DNA from: Chloroflexota bacterium
GTDB taxonomy: Bacteria; Chloroflexota; Dehalococcoidia; JABGRK01
Length of the DNA stretch: 64,000 nt
Direction of reading: 5' to 3'
Assembly (NCBI GenBank): GCA_018648325.1
Contig: JABGRK010000011.1
Span: 1 to 64,000, forward strand
Positions 1 through 6,018 of the stretch are shown here, piece by piece (position 1 is the stretch's first letter; every line of letters begins with the position of its first letter). The notes beneath the pieces were generated by a model. The model did not search any database and was not told where the DNA came from. It worked only from the letters and a program-made list of their open reading frames with translations. A program made the translations under genes and the position numbers.

Positions 1-50
1 CTGCGTTGACATCGCAGAGGTCACAGGTTCGATCCCTGTACCGCCCACCA
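1..50 (+). tRNA. tRNA-Val (GAC anticodon), 3' part only
   Basis: The window opens inside a tRNA gene. The anticodon stem CTGCG/CGCAG closes a seven-base loop TTGACAT, so the anticodon is GAC and the amino acid is valine. A T arm with stem ACAGG/CCTGT and loop TTCGATC follows, then the acceptor strand ACCGCCC, discriminator A and an encoded CCA end. The 5' half lies left of the window. The 3' end is the integration target of the element to the right. Confidence 0.9.
9..50 (+). repeat. attL: left 42-bp direct repeat (tRNA-Val 3' end)
   Basis: This segment recurs at 9260-9301 with a single mismatch (position 14 G against 9265 A); positions 15-50 match 9266-9301 exactly over 36 bp. It is the anticodon-arm to CCA part of tRNA-Val. 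A tyrosine recombinase gene begins about 90 bp to the right, which is the standard arrangement of an element integrated into a tRNA gene. Confidence 0.88.
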
Positions 51-141
51 TGATTATTTTCAATTAAATAGCAATCATGATATACTGCCACTATTGAATC
101 TTCTGGAAGCATTTTTAGGGCCTGAAGGACGCAGGAGGCTA

Positions 142-1356
142 ATGCTGAGGCAGTTAGACAACGAAAAGCTATTTACACTGTACGACAGCGATCTTGTCCT
201 TCGGCTGCACAACGAGAAAAACCTCAAGGATACCCGCAAAATCCTCGCAGAATTCAAACGGTTCCTAGGTGACAGGAAACCATCAGGTGATTTAGCAAAA
301 TCTTACCTGTCCCAATATTCCAACCGGAAACCACGTACCTTATATCGCTATGCCCAGATGATAAGGGTATTCATGAAGTGGTATGGCGAGCCGATGAACG
401 ACTTCAAGGTCAAACGGCCCAAATCTCTGCCTGAGTTTATCGAAGATGCTGATATAGAGAAACTGTTTGCGGCGATCAAAGATAAGAGAAGCCACAAGGG
501 AGTCATTGAGCGCGACACGTTACTTGTTGAATTGGCGCTTAAAACTGGCCTGAGGCGGGGTGAACTGGCGAATCTGGCAGCAGGGGATATACATGACGAT
601 TTCCTTGTAGTCAGGGAAGGTAAGAACAACAAGGACAGAACCATACCGTTGACACCCAACTTGGCGCAAAAGCTGCATGGTTTTATAGAAGGCAAGAGAC
701 GTGATGAAAAAGTGTTTGGGTTAGCGGCACCGTCGATAACCTTAAAAATCAAAGCTTTTGCCAAGAAGGCAGGTTTACATAATATTCATGCGCATGCATT
801 AAGGCATAAATTTGCCACTGATTTGCTACATCACGGAGCAGATGTAAGATCAGTACAGCACTTGCTGGGGCATGAGAATTTGTCGACGACTCAGGTTTAT
901 CTATCAGTAAATGATTCCAGGCTGAGGGATGCAGTTAATTTACTGGAAGATAATAAGAAAGAAGAGGGTAAACAAGTCGATCTGCAATCGATAGTGACGA
1001 TCAAATCGGTTAGCAATAAATCGATTTGGCCTCCTTCAAATGTTATACCGAATGAATATTTCTCGCACTTTGAGATATCAAATGAAGGCAATGAACCAGT
1101 TGTACAAGTCGAGGTAGTGCTTCTAAGTGGGCAAGGCCAGCTAATTGAGACACAAAAAGAAACTGTTGTAGGAGTAAAAGAAAAAGTGGATTTTAAGCCC
1201 TCTGTGCTTCTTCAGGAAGGGGAGTACTGTATTATTTGCCAATATAAGGCTATGGAAAATGAGGCTTGGAATGAGAGTTCTTTGGCCGTTCGACTGAAAA
1301 ATGCGAGTAAAGAGGGCGAAGTATATATTATCGATGGGGAATTGGAGTTCAAATAA
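142..1356 (+). CDS. tyrosine recombinase / integrase with C-terminal extension
   Basis: Phage-type site-specific recombinase that probably integrates and excises the island at tRNA-Val. The catalytic domain shows the family signature: Arg in TGLRRGEL, the HALRH box, the second His in LLGHENLSTTQ and the Tyr nucleophile in VYL. An N-terminal SAM-like core-binding domain precedes it. About 125 residues follow the tyrosine; this tail is not part of the usual ~300-residue integrase and reads like a beta-rich domain. I chose ATG 142, preceded by AGGAGG at 133-138 (a short 3-nt spacer). An in-frame TTG at 94 would add 16 residues but has no ribosome binding site. Confidence 0.9.
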   Translation: MLRQLDNEKLFTLYDSDLVLRLHNEKNLKDTRKILAEFKRFLGDRKPSGDLAKSYLSQYSNRKPRTLYRYAQMIRVFMKWYGEPMNDFKVKRPKSLPEFIEDADIEKLFAAIKDKRSHKGVIERDTLLVELALKTGLRRGELANLAAGDIHDDFLVVREGKNNKDRTIPLTPNLAQKLHGFIEGKRRDEKVFGLAAPSITLKIKAFAKKAGLHNIHAHALRHKFATDLLHHGADVRSVQHLLGHENLSTTQVYLSVNDSRLRDAVNLLEDNKKEEGKQVDLQSIVTIKSVSNKSIWPPSNVIPNEYFSHFEISNEGNEPVVQVEVVLLSGQGQLIETQKETVVGVKEKVDFKPSVLLQEGEYCIICQYKAMENEAWNESSLAVRLKNASKEGEVYIIDGELEFK

Positions 1357-1592
1357 TTTGCATCGGGAAATGATGGGAGGTATTTATTGTCAAGGCTTAG
1401 GACTAAAGAACAACGCGAGGACCAACAAACTGATTTTTTGATTTGATCGTAAAATTTGAAATTAAATAATTAATCAAAAATCATATTTGGCTTCAATTCT
1501 ACTTTTTCAAAAAAGACTAAAATAGTTGATAATTAATTAACTACTGACCTTACATAGCAATGTAACCTGTTTGCCCTATAGTACAAATATTG
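1357..1592. other. intergenic region holding repeat B, copy 1
   Basis: This A+T-rich gap follows the integrase. Segments of it recur in order at about 5805-5885: CGCGAGGACC, TTGATCGTAAAAT (TTGATTGTAAAAT in the other copy) and GATAATTAATT followed shortly by CTGACCTTAC. A 19-codon frame starting at TTG 1387 sits behind GGGAGG, but there is no support that it is translated. No promoter stands out. Confidence 0.5.
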
Positions 1593-1862
1593 CTAGGCAC
1601 GTCCTCCAACCCATATAGATACAGCGCGAGCTAATGCTGCGCCTACTTCCTCTGGGCTTTCTTCATTCAGGCAGATATTAGTATAGTTTTTAAGTACCTT
1701 CCCGGCCACTGATTCAAGTCCTGCCTTGGCGGCGGCAAGCTGTATCATAATATCAGTGCACTGCCGCTCATTGAGGACCATTTTCTGTATGCCCCTGATC
1801 TGACCTTCTATTTTTTTTAACCTTAATGCTATTTCTGTACGGGGTACGGGTAGATCAGTCAT
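1593..1862 (-). CDS. CsoR/CstR-family (DUF156) transcriptional repressor
   Basis: Small all-helical repressor (89 residues, normal for the family) with the typical core LKKIEGQIRGIQKMV and the conserved first Cys in RQCTDI. The second Cys is present in NYTNICL, but the His that copper-sensing CsoR proteins carry four residues before it is replaced by Tyr. Loss of this His with both Cys kept is the pattern of CstR-type persulfide sensors rather than copper sensors; CstR normally has Asn there, so the assignment is an inference. It is divergent from a rhodanese gene, and a palindrome ATACCC-N5-GGGTAT lies between them, which fits autoregulation and control of the rhodanese. Confidence 0.85.
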   Translation of the reverse strand: MTDLPVPRTEIALRLKKIEGQIRGIQKMVLNERQCTDIMIQLAAAKAGLESVAGKVLKNYTNICLNEESPEEVGAALARAVSIWVGGRA

Positions 1863-1988
1863 GTATATTCCTCCCAGTTATGTTGCTTAGATTTGCAATA
1901 CTAAATTGGTTAATCCAAAATAGGTAATAACCCTTTATGTCTTTGAGTGTTTCCTCGCTGATTATCTTCATGATATCGGATGTAAAAT

Positions 1989-2005
1989 ATACCCGACGAG
2001 GGTAT
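1989..2005. promoter_or_regulatory. putative CsoR/CstR operator, ATACCC-N5-GGGTAT
   Basis: A perfect inverted repeat with 6-bp arms (1989-1994 and 2000-2005) lies in the divergent intergenic region between the repressor and the rhodanese gene. CsoR-family operators are typically G/C tracts flanked by A/T with this kind of dyad symmetry. A TG-TAAAAT -10-like element overlaps its left edge at 1981-1988. Confidence 0.65.
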
Positions 2006-2094
2006 GGTAGCTTGCTTGCTACAACGTTATCATTAATAGTAGCAGAAATCTATCCAATCAACAATACTTTAGGAAAAATAAAGGAGGAGAACTT

Positions 2095-4026
2095 ATGCGC
2101 AAAATATTACGCATGTATACACTTATTCTGGCATCCATAGCGATGCTAATTACCCCGAGTCTCTTTGCCTCAGCATGCACTAGTGCTAAAGCCGAATCTG
2201 GTGTTATCAGGGCAGAGGCTGAGACATACCTTGCTTCCAGTCCGCAGTGGAATATAACTGCTTCGGCTCTTTATCTGCTACTTAACGATGGAGATGATAG
2301 CAACGATCCGTTCATTGTCAGCGTTAGACAGGCTTCTGCTTATGCCCTGGGACATATTCCTGGCGCTATTAACATCGGTCTTAGTGAACTGGCAGATGCC
2401 GATAAATTAGCACTGCTTCCAACCGATAAAAAGATCGTGGTCTATTGCTATACCGGTCATACTGGTTCACAAGCTACAGCCATACTGAATATGCTAGGCT
2501 ACGATGCAACCAATTTGAAGTTTGGTATGACTGCATGGACACATGATACTGAGGTAGCTCCCAGTAGATTCAATCCAGAGACACACCGTATGGACTATAG
2601 CTACGAGCTTACGGCAAATACAACTACGCAAACCTATTCATTGCCAACTATTGAGAACACCACTTCAAATGATGAAACTGAGATTCTCATTGCGGCTGCT
2701 GAGGCATATGTTACGTCCAGTCCATCGTGGAACATAAAAGCAGCGGATCTATATCTGCTCCTTAACGATGGAGATGATAGCAATGACCCGTTTATTCTCA
2801 GCGTTAGACAGGCTTCCGCGTATGCATTGGGACATATTCCGGGTGCTGTTAACATCGGCCTTAGTGCACTGGCAGATGCTGATAACCTGGCAAAACTTCC
2901 TACGGATAAAAAGATCGTGGTCTATTGCTATACCGGCCATACAGGGTCACAGGCTACTGCAATATTGAATCTACTGGGCTACGACGCAACTAATTTAAAG
3001 TTTGGGATGACTGCATGGACAGAGGATACTGTGGTTGCTCCTGGTGCTTTTAATAATGCCACCTCTTCTATGACTTACACTTATGCAACGGGCGACTCGC
3101 CAGAAGCAGAGGCTGCATCAGAGATGGATGTTCTCGGAGACGCTGCTGAGATATACCTTGCTTCCAGTCCGCAGTGGAATATAACTGCTTCGGCTCTTTA
3201 TCTGCTACTTAACGATGGAGATGATAGCAACGATCCGTTCATTGTCAGCGTTAGACAGGCTTCTGCTTATGCCCTGGGACATATTCCTGGCGCTATTAAC
3301 ATCGGTCTTAGTGAACTGGCAGATGCCGATAAATTAGCACTGCTTCCAACCGATAAAAAGATCGTGGTCTATTGCTATACCGGTCATACTGGTTCACAAG
3401 CTACAGCCATACTGAATATGCTAGGCTACGATGCAACCAATTTGAAGTTTGGTATGACTGCATGGACACATGATACTGAGGTAGCTCCCAGTAGATTCAA
3501 TCCAGAGACACACCGTATGGACTATAGCTACGAGCTTACGGCAAATACAACTACGCAAACCTATTCATTGCCAACTATTGAGAACACCACTTCAAATGAT
3601 GAAACTGAGATTCTCATTGCGGCTGCTGAGGCATATGTTACGTCCAGTCCATCGTGGAACATAAAAGCAGCGGATCTATATCTGCTCCTTAACGATGGAG
3701 ATGATAGCAATGACCCGTTTATTCTCAGCGTTAGACAGGCTTCCGCGTATGCATTGGGACATATTCCGGGTGCTGTTAACATCGGCCTTAGTGCACTGGC
3801 AGATGCTGATAACCTGGCAAAACTTCCTACGGATAAAAAGATCGTGGTCTATTGCTATACCGGCCATACAGGGTCACAGGCTACTGCAATATTGAATCTA
3901 CTGGGCTACGACGCAACTAATTTAAAGTTTGGGATGACTGCATGGACAGAGGATACTGTGGTTGCTCCTGGTGCTTTTAATAATGCCACCTCTTCTATGA
4001 CTTACACTTATGCAACGGGTAGTTAG
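2095..4026 (+). CDS. exported protein with four rhodanese domains (perfect internal tandem duplication)
   Basis: Sulfurtransferase-type protein of 643 residues. An N-terminal hydrophobic segment ends in FASAC, so it is exported and may be a lipoprotein, although the lipobox is imperfect. Four rhodanese domains follow, each with the loop CYTGHTGSQA; the catalytic Cys are residues 118, 278, 427 and 587. Domains 1 and 2 differ from each other, but the 1-2 pair is repeated as 3-4 with a 309-residue period. ATG 2095 follows AAAGGAGGAG with good spacing. Rhodaneses move sulfane sulfur, which fits the neighbouring CstR-like repressor. The true substrate is unknown. Confidence 0.88.
   Translation: MRKILRMYTLILASIAMLITPSLFASACTSAKAESGVIRAEAETYLASSPQWNITASALYLLLNDGDDSNDPFIVSVRQASAYALGHIPGAINIGLSELADADKLALLPTDKKIVVYCYTGHTGSQATAILNMLGYDATNLKFGMTAWTHDTEVAPSRFNPETHRMDYSYELTANTTTQTYSLPTIENTTSNDETEILIAAAEAYVTSSPSWNIKAADLYLLLNDGDDSNDPFILSVRQASAYALGHIPGAVNIGLSALADADNLAKLPTDKKIVVYCYTGHTGSQATAILNLLGYDATNLKFGMTAWTEDTVVAPGAFNNATSSMTYTYATGDSPEAEAASEMDVLGDAAEIYLASSPQWNITASALYLLLNDGDDSNDPFIVSVRQASAYALGHIPGAINIGLSELADADKLALLPTDKKIVVYCYTGHTGSQATAILNMLGYDATNLKFGMTAWTHDTEVAPSRFNPETHRMDYSYELTANTTTQTYSLPTIENTTSNDETEILIAAAEAYVTSSPSWNIKAADLYLLLNDGDDSNDPFILSVRQASAYALGHIPGAVNIGLSALADADNLAKLPTDKKIVVYCYTGHTGSQATAILNLLGYDATNLKFGMTAWTEDTVVAPGAFNNATSSMTYTYATGS
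2226..3092 (+). repeat. 867-bp tandem repeat, copy 1
   Basis: This stretch is repeated at 3153-4019 with a 927-bp offset. I found no base difference between the copies by eye, including at synonymous positions. It encodes rhodanese domains 1 and 2. A linker of 60 bp separates the two copies. Confidence 0.88.
3153..4019 (+). repeat. 867-bp tandem repeat, copy 2
   Basis: Second copy of the repeat at 2226-3092, encoding rhodanese domains 3 and 4. Identity at the nucleotide level implies a very recent duplication, ongoing gene conversion, or an assembly duplication. Confidence 0.88.
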
Positions 4027-4129
4027 TTAAATTAAGACAAACTCGTGGTGAATATATACATGAACATGTGCCGGGGTTAAATCCCGGCACATGTTCATGT
4101 TGATAAGTAACTCTAAAAACGAGGTTAAG

Positions 4130-5461
4130 ATGAGAATAATAATCTTAGCATTGGCCGGATTACTTCTGTGCTTTATGCTTACAAGTACTGCATGCAATGG
4201 AGACCCCAACTCTCCAGATGATGGAGGAACCAAAAACCCAGATGGGGAAACATTGGCCAGTTCCTGCGTGACTTGTCACACTGACAAAACGTCTATCCAA
4301 CAGACAGCATCCACAGATGTATCCGAAAAGCCGGAGGAAGCATCAGGAGAAGGCTGAGCAGGTGAAATGCCTCCGTTGGAGGCTTGGGAAAAAGTATTGA
4401 TAACTGATATGGGTTTTACTGAGGATGCACATGACCCCTTGAGTTGCGATGGATATAGCCAATTAAATTGTATTGGCTGTCATGAAGGCAACAATGAAAC
4501 TCAGGTTAAAGATGAAGCGCATGAGGGTTTGATACATGACCCATCCGATACAAGTTGTGATAGTTGTCATGAAGAGAAGGCTTTATCCTCTGCAAATAGT
4601 CTTCATACAACACTTGATGGGATGAAGACCATTTTAGAAGCACGAGGTGGCCTTTTAAATGAAGGATCACCTCTTGATACCGCTTTCGATAATCACTGCG
4701 ATTCATGCCATACTAGTTGTGGCCAATGTCATATTAGCCGTCCAACCACTTTGGGAGGTGGCCTAGTATCTGGGCATACATTCAAGGCAGTTCCCTCGTT
4801 GGTGGAAAATTGTGGCAGCTGTCACGGGGCTCGTGTGGCAGCGGAGTACTTTGGTAATAATGAGGGCATACCAGGAGACGTTCACTGGACACAATCTGGA
4901 ATGACGTGCTATGACTGCCATGGCGACGACGAGATGCATGGGGTTGGGCAAGATGCCAATGACAGGTATCACCAGCCTGCTACACCCAGTTGCATTGATT
5001 GCCATGAAGATATAGAGACTAGCAACACGCAACATCAGCTTCATTATGACAATCTGGCCTGTCAGGTGTGCCATTCAGTTGAATATAAGAACTGCTATAA
5101 CTGCCACGTTGATGTGAGCGATAACGGCACACCTTATTTCACAACAGATGACTCTCAAATGCTTTTTAAAATAGGACTCAATCCCATACAATCTGACACC
5201 ATACCTTATGAATATGTCGTGCTTCGACATATTCCAGCAACTACTGATATGTTCGAATCCTATGGGAGCAATCTTTTACCAAATTTCGACAACGTGCCGA
5301 CATGGAAATATGCCACGCCGCACAATATCCAGCGATTAACACCACAAAATGAAACATGCGCAAGCTGTCACGATAATGAGAGTATATTTTTGAACGCAAA
5401 CGATATACCGTTAGGTGAACAAGGCGCTAATGAAAACGTAATAGTGCCAGAGCTTCCATAG
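4130..5461 (+). CDS. exported multihaem cytochrome c with in-frame UGA (candidate selenoprotein)
   Basis: Read through one TGA (4355-4357, codon 76) this is a 443-residue cytochrome. The N-terminus is a signal sequence ending in STAC, so probably a lipoprotein. One CxxCH (CVTCH, residues 46-50) precedes the TGA and ten follow (CIGCH, CDSCH twice, CGQCH, CGSCH, CYDCH, CIDCH, CQVCH, CYNCH, CASCH), giving eleven haem sites. The TGA lies in SGEG-stop-AGEMPP with no frame change. A perfect hairpin GCCTCC-GTT-GGAGGC (4369-4383) begins 11 nt after it; its loop starts with G and lies 17 nt downstream, within the usual bacterial SECIS limits. ATG 4130 is preferred to 4091 because it starts the signal peptide directly. 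The alternative is a nonsense mutation, leaving a short lipoprotein and a leaderless cytochrome from 4367. Confidence 0.72.
4369..4383 (+). promoter_or_regulatory. bSECIS-like hairpin downstream of in-frame UGA
   Basis: A 6-bp perfect stem GCCTCC/GGAGGC closes a GTT loop. The distance from the UGA to the loop is 17 nt and the first loop base is G, both matching the published bacterial SECIS model as I know it. The hairpin is inside the coding region, as bacterial SECIS elements are. Confidence 0.5.
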
Positions 5462-5494
5462 GAGGAAGGCCCTATCCTTCGTTCTGGTTCAAAG

Positions 5495-5545
5495 GTAGGA
5501 TAACTTTTTTTATGGCTTCTTAAGTTATCCTACTCTTTGTTTTTC
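5495..5545 (+). terminator. intrinsic terminator after the cytochrome gene
   Basis: An inverted repeat GTAGGATAACTT (5495-5506) and AAGTTATCCTAC (5522-5533) forms a 12-bp stem, followed by a T-rich run TCTTTGTTTTT. It lies 34 bp after the cytochrome stop codon. Confidence 0.75.
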
Positions 5546-5604
5546 ACGTATGCACTATTGACACAAGTGTTACCTAATAGTACATAGTTGTTAGAGGCGT
5601 AGTG

Positions 5605-5730
5605 ATGAATGACCGACATAGCATAAATTGGGATCAACTAATCGCGAATTTGCCTTCATCATCATCTGAAAGCGTTGACTTTTCCTCAGAGCGCTGCGTT
5701 GACAAGGATCAGGACAAAAGGTCGACGTGA
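5605..5730 (+). CDS. mini-ORF A1, 41 residues, paralogue of A2
   Basis: Unrecognised small frame whose start, MNDRHSINWDQLIANLP, closely matches that of another mini-ORF at 9159 (MNNRYGINWDQLIADLP). Upstream DNA is similar too: TTGACA at 5559, TAGTAC near 5578, and GAGGCGTAGTG just before the ATG. The two differ after about residue 18. The last third overlaps a tRNA-Val-like segment (5688-5704). The duplicated start and promoter suggest a real gene start that was cut by recombination, or a small element-encoded protein. No function is assigned. Confidence 0.4.
   Translation: MNDRHSINWDQLIANLPSSSSESVDFSSERCVDKDQDKRST
5688..5704 (+). other. tRNA-Val-like fragment, possible vestigial att site
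   Basis: AGAGCGCTGCGTTGACA at 5688-5704 contains an exact 11-bp match to the first bases of the window (the tRNA-Val anticodon stem and loop), and its six preceding bases are what a tRNA usually carries before that stem. It lies at the junction of the two halves of the island. An 11-bp match alone could occur by chance, so this is tentative. Confidence 0.35.
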
Positions 5731-6018
5731 AGACCAGCGTGAGGACCAAAAAGACCAAGGTGGTCCTGATACTGAAAGACCCCAGTAAAGACCTAAAAGA
5801 CCTCCGCGAGGACCCCAAAATCAATTTTATATTTGATTGTAAAATAGCTGATAATTAATTTTAACCGCTGACCTTACCATAGTATGTAGGACATTCACCT
5901 AGCCCAGCATCACACAATGCAGTATTATCACGCTAGGCGTAAACTCGTTAGATACATATTATTTATTTGTATGGTGCTGCGATAATTGTTTTCAGCCTTT
6001 ATTTATAGGATGATAAGT
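5731..6018. other. intergenic region with GACC-rich tract and repeat B, copy 2
   Basis: The left part (about 5727-5815) is a degenerate run of GACC/GGACC words. Its end, and the A+T-rich sequence up to about 5885, match the sequence after the integrase at 1405-1560 in the same order. In one frame it reads KDLKDLREDPKINFIFD before a stop, reminiscent of the tiny frame after the integrase. It looks like gene-end debris rather than a working gene. Confidence 0.45.

Noticed and set aside
1387-1446. 19-codon frame starting at TTG behind GGGAGG after the integrase
   Set aside because: Too short and unsupported; it is mentioned only because its end resembles a frame in repeat B copy 2.
1937-2140. 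Small frame of 67 codons across the CstR-rhodanese intergenic region
   Set aside because: It covers the operator, the ribosome binding site and the start of the rhodanese gene, and has no ribosome binding site of its own.
2095-4026. CRISPR or IS array in the 2-4 kb region
   Set aside because: The repeat units are 927 bp apart, encode protein in a single continuous frame and contain no transposase; it is an intragenic duplication.
5694-5704. Second complete tRNA at the middle of the island
   Set aside because: Only an 11-bp match to the anticodon stem-loop is present, with no T arm or acceptor; at most an att remnant.
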